DNA of 64,000 bases from Planctomycetota bacterium (lineage in GTDB: Bacteria > Planctomycetota > UBA1135): the NCBI GenBank assembly GCA_002705055.1, contig PAHY01000022.1, positions 1 through 64,000 on the forward strand, read 5' to 3'. Numbering within the stretch: the stretch's first letter is position 1; every line of letters starts with the position of its first letter. Positions 23,397-31,985 of this stretch are shown here, piece by piece. The notes beneath the pieces were generated by a model. It was given only the letters and a program-made list of their open reading frames with translations, was not told the origin of the DNA and did not search any database. Position numbers and translations under genes: made by a program.

Positions 23397-24743
23397 ATGA
23401 GCCGCCCCATTCCGGTCATCGGCGCGGGGCTGGCCGGCTCCGAAGCTGCGCTGCAGCTGGCAGACGCCGGCTTCCCGGTCCGCCTCTACGAGATGCGCCC
23501 CGTTCAGCCGACGGCGGCGCATCAGACCCATCATTGCGCCGAGCTGGTCTGCTCGAACAGCCTCGGCTCCAAGCTGCCGGATCGCGCTGGCGGTTGCCTG
23601 CAGGCGGAGCTGCGCGCGCTCGACTGCAAGCTGCTGCCCGTGGCTGAAGCCTGCTCGGTGCCCGCCGGCCAGGCCCTGGCCGTCGACCGGGATCAGTTTG
23701 GCGCGCACGTCACTGCGGTGATCGAGGCGCACCCGCGGGTCGAGCTGGTCCGCGAAGAGGTGCAGGCCATCCCCCGCGAGGGCGTCTGCGTGGTCGCGAC
23801 CGGCCCGCTGACTTCGGAGGCCCTGGCGGCGGACATTCAGAGCCTTGCCGGACAGGATCAGCTCGCCTTCTTCGACGCCATCGCCCCGGTGGTGCACGGC
23901 GACAGCCTCGATCGTTCGATCGTGTTCGCGGCCTCTCGCTGGGGCAAGGGCACGGCGGACTATCTCAACGTGCCGCTGAACGAAGAAGAGTACGAGCGCT
24001 TCGTCGACGCGCTGCTCGCCGCGGAGAAGCACGAGCTGAAGGATTTCGAAGCCGCCGACCCGCGCGCCAAGCAGTTCTTTGAGCGCTGCCTGCCGATCGA
24101 AATCCTGGCGGCGCGTGGCCGGGACACCTTGCGCTACGGCCCCATGCGCCCGGTCGGTCTCGACGACCCGCGCACCGGGCGCTGGCCGCACGCCGTCCTG
24201 CAGCTGCGCACCGAGAACACCGAAGGCACGCTGTGGAACATGGTCGGCTTCCAGACCAACCTGCGCTACGGCGAACAGGAGCAGCTGTTCCGTTCCCTGC
24301 CAGGCCTGGCCGAGGCCGAATTCGCCCGGCTCGGCTCGATGCACCGCAACACCTTCCTGGATGCCCCGAAGCTGCTCACGCCGCAGCTGGAGTGGCGCGA
24401 ACGCCCCGGATTGAGCTTCGCCGGGCAGATCACCGGGATGGAAGGCTACCTGGGCAACATCGGCTCCGGGCTGGTGGCGGCGCGCAGCGCGATCGCCCGG
24501 CTCCAGCAGCGCGAGCCGCAGCCGCTCCCCCGCACCACCCTGCTCGGCGCGCTGACGCACCACGTCGCCGAGTCCCCCGCCGAACCCTTCCAGCCGATGA
24601 AGGCGGAGTTCGGCCTATTGCCGCCGCTGCCCGGCCGCGTGCGCAAGAAAGAGCGCAAAGCTGCCTACGCGGCCCGCAGCGCGGCGGACCTCGCCGCTCA
24701 TCTGCGGCATAATGGGGCTCCCGCGGCCCCGGCCCACCCCTAA
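23397..24743 (+). CDS. trmFO: Folate-dependent tRNA (uracil-54-C5)-methyltransferase TrmFO
   Basis: TrmFO makes 5-methyluridine at position 54 of tRNA using methylene-tetrahydrofolate and FADH2. The 448-residue protein begins with a GAGLAGSEAA dinucleotide-binding loop and carries family marks: ELVCSNSLGSK, the FAD/folate-binding VPAGQALAVDRD, and the C-terminal GYLGNIGSGLVAA. The alternative S-adenosylmethionine enzyme TrmA is not present here. Start at ATG 23397 (MSRPIPVIGAG). The rocA-like gene follows after 6 bases but has its own Shine-Dalgarno sequence. Confidence 0.95.
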   Translation: MSRPIPVIGAGLAGSEAALQLADAGFPVRLYEMRPVQPTAAHQTHHCAELVCSNSLGSKLPDRAGGCLQAELRALDCKLLPVAEACSVPAGQALAVDRDQFGAHVTAVIEAHPRVELVREEVQAIPREGVCVVATGPLTSEALAADIQSLAGQDQLAFFDAIAPVVHGDSLDRSIVFAASRWGKGTADYLNVPLNEEEYERFVDALLAAEKHELKDFEAADPRAKQFFERCLPIEILAARGRDTLRYGPMRPVGLDDPRTGRWPHAVLQLRTENTEGTLWNMVGFQTNLRYGEQEQLFRSLPGLAEAEFARLGSMHRNTFLDAPKLLTPQLEWRERPGLSFAGQITGMEGYLGNIGSGLVAARSAIARLQQREPQPLPRTTLLGALTHHVAESPAEPFQPMKAEFGLLPPLPGRVRKKERKAAYAARSAADLAAHLRHNGAPAAPAHP

Positions 24744-24749
24744 AGGAAG

Positions 24750-26321
24750 ATGCAAACCACGTCTGAAATCACTCCCTTCGTCAACGAGCCCTTCACCGAC
24801 TTCTCCGTCGAGGAGAACGCGGCCGCTTTCCGCGCGGCGCTGGAGAAGGTCGAGGCTTCGTTGCCCGTCGTCGTCCGTCTGCACATCGACGGCGAAGACT
24901 GCGACGGCGGCGCCGGCACCTTCGAGTCGATCGACCCCTCGCTGACCAGCCGGGTCGTCGCCAACTCGGCCAAGGGCAACAAGGACGACGCGCTGCGCGC
25001 CATCGCCGGCGCCCATAAGGCCTTCGGCGAGTGGTCCCGCCGCCCGGCCGCCGAGCGCGCCGAGTACCTGTTCAAGGCCGCGCGCATCATGCGCCTGCGC
25101 AAGCACGAGTTCTCGGCCATGATGGTCTACGAAGTCGGCAAGTCCTGGGCAGAGGCCGACGGCGACACCGCCGAAGCCATCGACTTCCTCGAGTTCTACG
25201 CGCGCGAAGCGCTGCGCTGGGAGCGTGAGCAGCCGCTCACCCGCGTCCCGGGCGAGGACAACGAGCTGCACTACATCCCGCTGGGTGTAGGCGCGGCCAT
25301 CCCGCCGTGGAACTTCCCGCTCGCCATCATGGTGGGCGTCTCGATGGCCCCGATCGCCGCGGGCAACTGCATGGTGCTGAAGCCGGCCTCGGACAGCCCG
25401 GGCATCGCTTCGATGTTCATTGATCTGATGAAGGAAGTCGGCCTCCCGGCCGGCGTGCTGCAGTTCGTGCCGGGCGGCGGCTCGGAGGTCGGCAACCTGC
25501 TGGTCGAGCACCCGCAGATCCGCTTCATCAACTTCACCGGCTCGATGGAAGTTGGCAAAGGCATCTACGAGAAGGCCGGCAAGACGGGCGAAGGCCAGAT
25601 CTGGCTGAAGCGCGTCATCGCCGAGATGGGCGGCAAGGACTTCATGTTCATCGACGAGGACGCGGACGTCGATAAGGCGGTGCAGCACAGCTACGCCGCG
25701 GCCTTCGGCTTCCAGGGCCAGAAGTGCTCGGCGCTGTCGCGCCTGATCCTGCACGAGTCGATCCACGACGAGTTCATGGACAAGTTCCTGCCGCTGGTCG
25801 AGGCCACCACCATCGGCCACCCCAGCGAGCAGAAGAACTTCCTCGCCGCGATGATCAATGAGTCGGCGATGAACGATGCCATCAAGGGCATCGAAGAGGC
25901 CAAGAAGGCAGGCAACAGCCTGGTCGCCGGCGGCGAACGGGCCAGCGAAGACGGCTGGTATCTGCAGCCGACCGTGTTCACCGGCGTCGGTCGCAACGAT
26001 TACATCTTCCAGACCGAGCTCTTCGCTCCGGTCGTCGCCGTCCACAAGGTGGGCAGCTTCGAGGAAGGCATCGAGGCGGCGAACGACACCATCTTCGGCC
26101 TGACCGGCTCTTACTTCGGCAAAGACGAAGAGAAGATCGAGCGCGCCAAGCGCGAGCTGCACTGCGGCAACCTCTACCTCAACCGCAAGTGCACCGGTGC
26201 GCTGGTCGGCGTCCACCCCTTCGGTGGCTTCAACATGTCGGGCACCGACAGCAAGGCCGGCGGGCGGGACTACCTCGGTCTCTTCCTGCAGGCCAAGTCG
26301 ATTACGCGGGCGACCAAGTAG
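24750..26321 (+). CDS. rocA: L-glutamate gamma-semialdehyde (1-pyrroline-5-carboxylate) dehydrogenase
   Basis: A 523-residue NAD(P)+-dependent aldehyde dehydrogenase of the RocA/PruA type, oxidising glutamate semialdehyde from proline or arginine breakdown to glutamate. Typical motifs are present: PWNFPLAI, FTGSMEVGK (cofactor loop), EMGGKDFMFIDEDAD with the catalytic Glu, and GQKCSALSR with the nucleophilic Cys. The length matches the stand-alone enzyme; no proline dehydrogenase gene is nearby. A clear Shine-Dalgarno stretch (aaaggaag) precedes the ATG, in contrast to most genes here. The next gene starts 8 bases after its stop. Confidence 0.93.
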   Translation: MQTTSEITPFVNEPFTDFSVEENAAAFRAALEKVEASLPVVVRLHIDGEDCDGGAGTFESIDPSLTSRVVANSAKGNKDDALRAIAGAHKAFGEWSRRPAAERAEYLFKAARIMRLRKHEFSAMMVYEVGKSWAEADGDTAEAIDFLEFYAREALRWEREQPLTRVPGEDNELHYIPLGVGAAIPPWNFPLAIMVGVSMAPIAAGNCMVLKPASDSPGIASMFIDLMKEVGLPAGVLQFVPGGGSEVGNLLVEHPQIRFINFTGSMEVGKGIYEKAGKTGEGQIWLKRVIAEMGGKDFMFIDEDADVDKAVQHSYAAAFGFQGQKCSALSRLILHESIHDEFMDKFLPLVEATTIGHPSEQKNFLAAMINESAMNDAIKGIEEAKKAGNSLVAGGERASEDGWYLQPTVFTGVGRNDYIFQTELFAPVVAVHKVGSFEEGIEAANDTIFGLTGSYFGKDEEKIERAKRELHCGNLYLNRKCTGALVGVHPFGGFNMSGTDSKAGGRDYLGLFLQAKSITRATK

Positions 26322-26329
26322 TCCTCTGC

Positions 26330-27817
26330 ATGAGCGGCGAACGACTCGATCGCCGGAACTTCTTCCGCCACGGTTTGCGCTCCCTCGCGCGGACCGTGGC
26401 GGATTCCGTTTCGTCGGACACGTCGCCTGCCGGGGCTTCCGCGGCTGCCACCGACGGCCGCCCCTTCCGCCGCCTGCGCCCTCCGGGCGCGCTTCTGGAA
26501 CCCGCGTTTCTGGAAGCCTGCACCCGTTGTGACGCCTGCTTCGACGCCTGCCCGGTCGACGCGATCGTGCCGGTCCCCGAGGGCCACCTGGATGCCGGCA
26601 CCCCGCGGATTCTCGCCGCCGAAACGGCCTGCACCGTCTGCTCGAGCCTGGCCTGCACGCAGGTCTGCGAGCCGGGCGCGCTGCTGCCGCTGCAGTCTCC
26701 CCAGGAGATCGAGATGGGGCTCGCGCGGGTCGATCCGCAGCACTGCGTGACCCACCACGGGCAGGCCTGCGACGCCTGCGTCACGATCTGTCCCACGCAG
26801 CCGCCCGCCCTCGGCCTAGTCGACGGTCACCCGAGCGTGCAGGCCTCGCTGTGCATCGGCTGCGGGCTCTGTGAGCAGCTCTGCCCGGTCTATCCGAAGG
26901 CGATTCAGGTCGAGGAGCCGGCGCGCGAGGCGGCGCTCGCGGCGGCGACCCGAGCCAAGCTGGAATCCCAGGCCTCGCGCGACGATGCTGGAAGGGTGGA
27001 GTCCGCCCCGCAGCCCTCGGAGGAGAAACGGCGCACCCGGCGCCGGGTGGAACCGATCGCGGAAACGGTCGACGAAGCCAAGCTGCCGCCTTCGACGGTG
27101 CCGCGCCCGCTGGCCGCATTCCTGCTCGTCGCCGGCCCGCTGTTCGCGCTGCTGGGCGTCTTCGGTTGGCTGATGCTGATCATGGGCGCGCCGGTGGCTC
27201 AGCCGCTCGAGCTGAAGCTCGGCGCGCTGCTCGCGGACCTCGCCCTCTGCCTGCTGTTCATCGTGCCGCACTCGCTGTTCGCGCGCGGACTCGGGCGCCG
27301 CTGGCTGAACATTCCCTTCGGCCCCTGCGGGGAACGGCCGCTGTACGTCTTCGTCGCCGGCACGACCCTGACCCTGCTGGCCTATCTCTGGCAGTCCTCC
27401 GGCCCGGTGCTGTGGGCCGCCGACGGGGTGGTCGCGCTGGTGCTGCGCGCGATTCAGTTTGGCGGCCTGGTGCTGGCCGCTTGGGCCGCCTTCGTGGTCG
27501 GCGGCGCGCAGATGCTAGGCCTGCCTCATCTGCGCGCGCTCTCGCTGGGCCGCAAGGAACCCTCGGCCGAGCTGGTCGCGCTACCGCCCTATTCACTGCT
27601 GCGTCAGCCCCTCAACCTGGGGATCCTGATCGCGCTTGCGTCGATGCCGCAGGTGACGCTGGATCGGCTGCTGCTTGCGATCGTGTTCGCGGTCTGGATT
27701 CTGTTTGTCGCCCCCTACGAAGAACGCGACGCCGAGATGCAGTTCGGGGAAGGCTATACGGTCTATCGCGACCGCACCCCGCGCTGGATGCCCCGGCGCA
27801 AGCCACCCACCGCATGA
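26330..27817 (+). CDS. Fusion: multi-cluster ferredoxin + MddA/NnrU-like membrane methyltransferase
   Basis: A 495-residue protein. Residues 1-25 contain an arginine pair (DRRNFFRHGL) but no clear hydrophobic signal core. Residues 60-195 hold four cysteine clusters of NapF/NapG/MauM style: CTRCDACFDACP (64-74), CTVCSSLACTQVC (101-113), C139 with CDACVTIC (147-154) and CIGCGLCEQLCP (175-186). A charged linker (about 195-255) leads to a membrane domain (about 260-485) with about six hydrophobic segments and the isoprenylcysteine-methyltransferase-like end RQPLNLGIL...YEERDAEMQFGEGYTVYRDRTPRWMP. That domain most resembles NnrU/MddA (methanethiol S-methyltransferase). Its ATGA overlaps the glcD start, and glcD overlaps glcE, so the three are translationally coupled. 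I do not know this domain combination. Confidence 0.85.
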   Translation: MSGERLDRRNFFRHGLRSLARTVADSVSSDTSPAGASAAATDGRPFRRLRPPGALLEPAFLEACTRCDACFDACPVDAIVPVPEGHLDAGTPRILAAETACTVCSSLACTQVCEPGALLPLQSPQEIEMGLARVDPQHCVTHHGQACDACVTICPTQPPALGLVDGHPSVQASLCIGCGLCEQLCPVYPKAIQVEEPAREAALAAATRAKLESQASRDDAGRVESAPQPSEEKRRTRRRVEPIAETVDEAKLPPSTVPRPLAAFLLVAGPLFALLGVFGWLMLIMGAPVAQPLELKLGALLADLALCLLFIVPHSLFARGLGRRWLNIPFGPCGERPLYVFVAGTTLTLLAYLWQSSGPVLWAADGVVALVLRAIQFGGLVLAAWAAFVVGGAQMLGLPHLRALSLGRKEPSAELVALPPYSLLRQPLNLGILIALASMPQVTLDRLLLAIVFAVWILFVAPYEERDAEMQFGEGYTVYRDRTPRWMPRRKPPTA

Positions 27818-29274
27818 GCGCGACCGGCCTTCCTCCGCTGCTACGCCAGCGCCTCGAAGCCGCGGTCGGAACCGAGCATGTCCTGACCGACGCCGGCAGC
27901 CTGCTGGCCTACGAGAGCGACGCGCTCACGCTGTTTCGCTGCCAGCCCGGCGCGGTGGTGCTGCCGGCCGATGCGCAGCAGGTGCAGGCCTGCGTGCAGG
28001 TGCTGCACGAGGCCGGCGTGCCCTTCGCAGCGCGCGGCGCGGGCACCGGGCTGTCCGGGGGGCTGCTGGTTCCTGCGGGCGGCGTCATCCTGGCCCTCAG
28101 CCGCATGAATCGCGTGCTCGAGATCGACGTCGAGCGCCGGGTAGCGCGCTGTGAACCCGGCGTGGTCAACGCGGTGCTGGGCCGCCACGCCGCCCAGCAC
28201 GGTTTGCGCTATGCGCCCGATCCGGCGAGCCAGACGGTGAGCACGCTGGGCGGAAACGCGGCCGAGAACGCGGGCGGACCGCAGTGTTTCCTGCACGGCA
28301 ACACCACTCAGCATGTGCTCGGGGTCGAGGTCGTGCTGGCCGACGGTCGCCGCGAGACCTGGGGGGGCCCCCACGCGCTCTCCGACGACCTGGATCTGCG
28401 CGGCTTCGCCTGCGGGTCCGAGGGCTCGGTGGCGGTTCTGACCGGCCTGATCTTGCGCCTGATCCCCCAGCCCGAAGCCGTCGGCACGCTGTTCGGCGCC
28501 TTCGCCGATGTGGCCACGGCCTGCCGCGCGGTGTCGGCCATCGTCGCGGCGGGGTTGCAGCCGCTTGCCCTGGAGGTCATGGATCAGCGCGCGATTCACG
28601 CGGTGGAAGACTCGGTGTACCGGGCCGGGTTGCCGCGCGAGGCGGGCGCGGTGCTGATCGTCGAGGTCGAAGGGACCGCGGCGCAGGTCGAGCGAGACGC
28701 CGCGGCCGTGGAAGCCCTGCTCGGCGAACACGCCCCGCTGCAAATTGAACGCGCGCAGGACGAGGCCCACCGGCTGCGCATCTGGAAGGGCCGCAAGGGC
28801 GCGGGCGGGGCCCTCGGGCGGCTCGCCCCCGATTCCCTGGTCATGGATGGCGTGGTGCCCCGCTCCCACCTCGCCGAGATCATGGAGTTCGTCGAAGAAG
28901 TCGCTGAGCAGACTGGACTGCCCGTCGCCAATCTGTTTCATGCTGGCGATGGAAACATCCACCCCCACTTCTCCTACGACGGGCGCGACCCAGATCAGTG
29001 CGCGCGGGTCGAGATCGCCAGCACCAAGATCCTGTTGAAGTGCCTGGAGCTGGACGGCTCGATCAGCGGCGAGCACGGCATCGGGCTGGAGAAGCAGCAC
29101 CTGATGGAGTCGCAGTTTGATGCCGAGGAGCTGGCGCTGATGCAGCAGCTGCGGCGCGTCTTCAATCCGGCGGATCTGCTCAATCCGGGCAAGGGCCTGC
29201 CGATGAAGCGCGGCTGCGCAGAGGCCTTCCATCGTCACCGTCACCTGACCTTGGACGAGGAGTTTCCCGCGTGA
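27814..29274 (+). CDS. glcD: FAD-linked oxidase, glycolate oxidase subunit GlcD type
   Basis: A 486-residue flavoprotein of the PCMH/FAD-oxidase type. The FAD-binding N-terminal half has PADAQQVQACV, ARGAGTGLSGG near 80, and TVSTLGGNAAENAGGP. The C-terminal half has FHAGDGNIHPHFSYD and SGEHGIGLEK, the active-site region of GlcD and bacterial D-lactate dehydrogenases. These enzymes oxidise 2-hydroxy acids (glycolate, D-lactate) and pass electrons to the quinone pool, in GlcDEF through the iron-sulfur subunit GlcF. No GlcF is encoded here; the ferredoxin fusion directly upstream may take its place. Start overlaps the upstream stop by 4 bases (ATGA). Confidence 0.92.
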   Translation: MSATGLPPLLRQRLEAAVGTEHVLTDAGSLLAYESDALTLFRCQPGAVVLPADAQQVQACVQVLHEAGVPFAARGAGTGLSGGLLVPAGGVILALSRMNRVLEIDVERRVARCEPGVVNAVLGRHAAQHGLRYAPDPASQTVSTLGGNAAENAGGPQCFLHGNTTQHVLGVEVVLADGRRETWGGPHALSDDLDLRGFACGSEGSVAVLTGLILRLIPQPEAVGTLFGAFADVATACRAVSAIVAAGLQPLALEVMDQRAIHAVEDSVYRAGLPREAGAVLIVEVEGTAAQVERDAAAVEALLGEHAPLQIERAQDEAHRLRIWKGRKGAGGALGRLAPDSLVMDGVVPRSHLAEIMEFVEEVAEQTGLPVANLFHAGDGNIHPHFSYDGRDPDQCARVEIASTKILLKCLELDGSISGEHGIGLEKQHLMESQFDAEELALMQQLRRVFNPADLLNPGKGLPMKRGCAEAFHRHRHLTLDEEFPA

Positions 29275-30209
29275 GCCCGCTCGGCACCCAGCAGCTGCTC
29301 GAAGCCCGCAGCGCCGAGGAGGCCCGGGAGATGGTCCAGGCCGCGGCCGAGGCCGGCACCGCGCTGCGGATCCGCGGCCACGCCAGCCGCGCCTGGCTGC
29401 ACCCGATCGACGCCCGCCCGGATTGCAGCGAGCTGCGCCTCGGCGGGCTGCGGGGCATGCGCTGGATCGATGCCGGCGACCGTACTTGCCGGGTCCAGGC
29501 CGGGACCTCGCTCGCCGAACTGGACGAGGCGCTGGCCGAGGCCGAGCTGATGCTGCCCTTCTGGGATGGCTCCGCGGGCAGCGTGGCGGGCGCCTTTCTC
29601 GGCGGCGGTCCCTCGCTGTTCGGCGCCGCCTGGGGCATGCCGCGTGACCAGGTGCTGGGCGCGCGCTGGATCCTGCCCGACGCGCGCGAGGTGCGCAGCG
29701 GCACCCGCGTCGTCAAGTCGGTCGCGGGCTACGATCTGACCCGGCTGCTGCTCGGCAGTCGTGGTCGCCTCGCCGCTTGCACCGAGCTCACGCTGCGGCT
29801 GCGTCCGAGGCCGCGGCAGTGGGCCTTCCTGCAGGCGCCCGAGACCACGCCGGAACAACGCCTCGGAAGCTGTCTGGCGGTGCGCCTGCCCGGAGGCTCA
29901 AGCGCAGGCCAGGATCTGGTGCTGTGGTCGGATCCGCTGGCGGTCCCGGCCGCGGTCCGGGCCGAGCCGCTGGCGCCGCAGGAGTTGGAGGACGCCGTCT
30001 TGGCCCGACTGCGCGAGGCTCTGCGTCCGCAACGCGGCTGGGAACCCAGCGGCGTCCACGCCGACGAAGACGCGTTGCTGCGAGACCTGAATCAGGGACT
30101 GTCGGTGTTCTCGGTCGCGCGTTCCACCGGCTGGCCGCGCGCGGACTCGAACTGGCTCCCCGCGGTGCAAGCGGTCTTCGCCGGCTCGGCGATTCCGTTC
30201 GGCGGTTGA
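29271..30209 (+). CDS. glcE: Glycolate oxidase FAD-binding subunit GlcE-like
   Basis: A 312-residue protein with a single FAD-binding PCMH domain and a reduced C-terminal part, as in GlcE. Family features are RIRGHASRAWLHP (where many have GGGTK), the GGG(P) turn near 110 and RVVKSVAGYDLTRLLLGSRG near 145. GlcE needs GlcD and GlcF for activity. Start is GTG at 29271, overlapping the glcD stop by 4 bases. It ends 13 bases before the stop of the convergent four-helix gene. Confidence 0.88.
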   Translation: MSPLGTQQLLEARSAEEAREMVQAAAEAGTALRIRGHASRAWLHPIDARPDCSELRLGGLRGMRWIDAGDRTCRVQAGTSLAELDEALAEAELMLPFWDGSAGSVAGAFLGGGPSLFGAAWGMPRDQVLGARWILPDAREVRSGTRVVKSVAGYDLTRLLLGSRGRLAACTELTLRLRPRPRQWAFLQAPETTPEQRLGSCLAVRLPGGSSAGQDLVLWSDPLAVPAAVRAEPLAPQELEDAVLARLREALRPQRGWEPSGVHADEDALLRDLNQGLSVFSVARSTGWPRADSNWLPAVQAVFAGSAIPFGG

Positions 30210-30222
30210 GCGCCCGGGCGGC

Positions 30223-30612
30223 TTAGGCCGCGTCCACCGGCGTCGCGCCTTCCAGCATCCACAGCGCCGCGCCCATCGCCGCCACCGTCACGACGACAAA
30301 GGACCAGGCCAGCAGCCGATGCCACTTGCGCACGCCCGGGCGCCGGATGAGCAGGAAACCCGAGACCGCGGCGCAGGGCAGCAGCCCGAGCGCGGTGAAG
30401 GCCAGGCTGAGGTGGATCCGCAGCCGCATGGCCGGGATCACGAAGCTCTCGCCGTAGATACGGGCCTGCACGATCGCAAAGGCCAGCGACAGCACCGTGG
30501 CCACCGCAAAGGGGTAATGAGCGCGGCGGCGGCCGCGCAGCCCCGTCCAAATCGTGCACCCGAGCAGCAGCACGGTCACGACGAGGGACACGACGAAGAT
30601 CGTTCCGTTCAC
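30223..30612 (-). CDS. Small four-helix membrane protein, function unknown
   Basis: A 129-residue protein with four predicted transmembrane segments (about residues 3-23, 32-52, 66-88, 102-122) and several histidines near the membrane faces (RAHYPF, RIHLSL, KWHRLL). The histidine spacing recalls small heme-binding or DUF420-like proteins, but I cannot place it firmly. Start at GTG 30612, 10 bases after a TAAGCT box. Divergent from the aminotransferase gene. Confidence 0.65.
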   Translation of the reverse strand: MNGTIFVVSLVVTVLLLGCTIWTGLRGRRRAHYPFAVATVLSLAFAIVQARIYGESFVIPAMRLRIHLSLAFTALGLLPCAAVSGFLLIRRPGVRKWHRLLAWSFVVVTVAAMGAALWMLEGATPVDAA

Positions 30613-30622
30613 GGCGGGCGAT

Positions 30623-30628
30623 AGCTTA
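30623..30628 (-). promoter_or_regulatory. TAAGCT -10 box for the four-helix protein gene
   Basis: On the minus strand TAAGCT is followed by 10 bases and GTG at 30612. It fits TAnnnT but is one of the weaker cases. Confidence 0.35.
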
Positions 30629-30640
30629 GCGTCGCGGGGG

Positions 30641-30646
30641 TACAAT
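30641..30646 (+). promoter_or_regulatory. TACAAT box 7 bases before the aminotransferase GTG
   Basis: GCGGGGGTACAAT is followed by cggggcc and GTG at 30654, so the mRNA would be leaderless. The preceding GCGGG is shared with the ettA box (GCGGGTACAAT). Confidence 0.6.
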
Positions 30647-30653
30647 CGGGGCC

Positions 30654-31985
30654 GTGGGCACCCTGATCGAAACGGGCATGATCGACCTCCCCGCCGACTT
30701 CGGCTCCGCCGAGACGCAGCGCGCGCTGACCTCCATGGCAAACGCGATGCAGGCCTCGTCGATCCTGACCATCGCCAATCAGATCCGCGAACGGAAAGCC
30801 GCCGGCGAGCCGGTGGCCAACCTCACGGTGGGCGATTTCGCCCCCGAGCTGTTCCCGATTCCGGCCGGGCTGCGCACGCGGCTGATCGAGGCCATCGAGC
30901 GCGGCGACACCAACTACCCCCCGCCGCAGGGAATGCCCGAGCTGCGCCGCGCCATTCAGGGCTACGTCGCGCGCACCCAGGGCATGAATCTGCCGCTCGA
31001 CGCCATCGCCGTGGTCGGCGGCGGCCGCCCCACGCTGTACGCGACCTACCGGCTGCTGGTCGAGCCCGGCGAGCTGGTGGTCTTCCCGGTGCCGTCGTGG
31101 AACAACCACAACTATCGCGACGTCTGCGGCGTGCGGGTGCACGAGGTGGCTTGCCGTGCCGAGGATGCGTTCCAGCCGACCGCGGCGCTGCTCAAGCCGC
31201 ACCTCTCGAAGGCGCGGCTGTTCGTGCTCAATACACCGCAGAACCCTTCGGGCGGCGTCATGCCGCGCGAAGAAGTCGCGGCCTTCGGCGAGCTGCTGGT
31301 CGAAGAAAACGCGCGCCGCGAACAGGCGGGCGAGAAGCCGCTCTATCTGCTCTTCGATCAGATCTACCAGGCCATCACCTTCGACGATCACGTCCATTAC
31401 TCGCCAGTGCAGCTGGTGCCCGAGTGCGCCCCTTACGTGGTGCACAGCGACGGTCTGTCGAAGAACTTCTGCGCCACCGGGCTGCGCTGCGGCTGGGTTT
31501 ACGGCCCGCCCGCCTTCGTCCGCAAGCTTTCGGCGCTGCTCACTCACGTCGGCGCCTGGGCCCCCAAGCCGGTGCAGGTCGCCGCGGCCGGCTGGCTCGA
31601 CGACGTCGAGGCGGTCGACGCCTGGTCGCAGGATCTCAACGCTCGCGCCCAGCACAGCCTGGAAGTGCTCGCGGACGGGATCTCAGCGCTGCAGGCCGAC
31701 GGTCTGCCGGTCGAGATGATCCGACCGCAGGGCGCGATCTACCTCTCGGTGCGCTTCGACCTGGTGGGCCGCAAGACTCCGGCGGGCGAGGTCCTCGCCG
31801 ACAATGAGGCGGTCCGCTCCTATCTGCTCGAAGAAGCCGGCTTCGCGATCGTGCCCTTTGCCGCCTTCGGCGCCGACGAAGCCGATGCAGAAGGCTGGTC
31901 GCGCGCCAGCGTCGGGGCCGCCAGCGCCGACGAGCTGCGCGAGCGGATGCCGCACCTGCGGCGGGCCATCGAGGCGCTGGCTTAG
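30654..31985 (+). CDS. Class I/II (aspartate-type) PLP aminotransferase
   Basis: A 443-residue fold-type I aminotransferase. Visible family elements are NYPPPQGMPELRRAI (near 93), GGGRPTLYATYRLL, NTPQNPSGG (Asn that contacts the PLP ring), LLFDQIYQ and the lysine loop HSDGLSKNFCATGLRCGW that binds PLP. It is about 40 residues longer than many AspC-type enzymes, partly at the N-terminus (residues 1-30). The amino acid specificity cannot be read from sequence. Start is GTG 30654, placed by a TACAAT box 7 bases upstream; an ATG at 30678 is possible. Converges on the next gene with a 4-base overlap. Confidence 0.9.
   Translation: MGTLIETGMIDLPADFGSAETQRALTSMANAMQASSILTIANQIRERKAAGEPVANLTVGDFAPELFPIPAGLRTRLIEAIERGDTNYPPPQGMPELRRAIQGYVARTQGMNLPLDAIAVVGGGRPTLYATYRLLVEPGELVVFPVPSWNNHNYRDVCGVRVHEVACRAEDAFQPTAALLKPHLSKARLFVLNTPQNPSGGVMPREEVAAFGELLVEENARREQAGEKPLYLLFDQIYQAITFDDHVHYSPVQLVPECAPYVVHSDGLSKNFCATGLRCGWVYGPPAFVRKLSALLTHVGAWAPKPVQVAAAGWLDDVEAVDAWSQDLNARAQHSLEVLADGISALQADGLPVEMIRPQGAIYLSVRFDLVGRKTPAGEVLADNEAVRSYLLEEAGFAIVPFAAFGADEADAEGWSRASVGAASADELRERMPHLRRAIEALA

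Noticed and set aside
30654-31985. The aminotransferase as the GnnB partner of the Gfo/Idh gene
   Set aside because: GnnB is a DegT/DnrJ-type enzyme; this protein has the lysine loop and NPSGG motif of the aspartate aminotransferase class and lies 5 kb away on the other strand.
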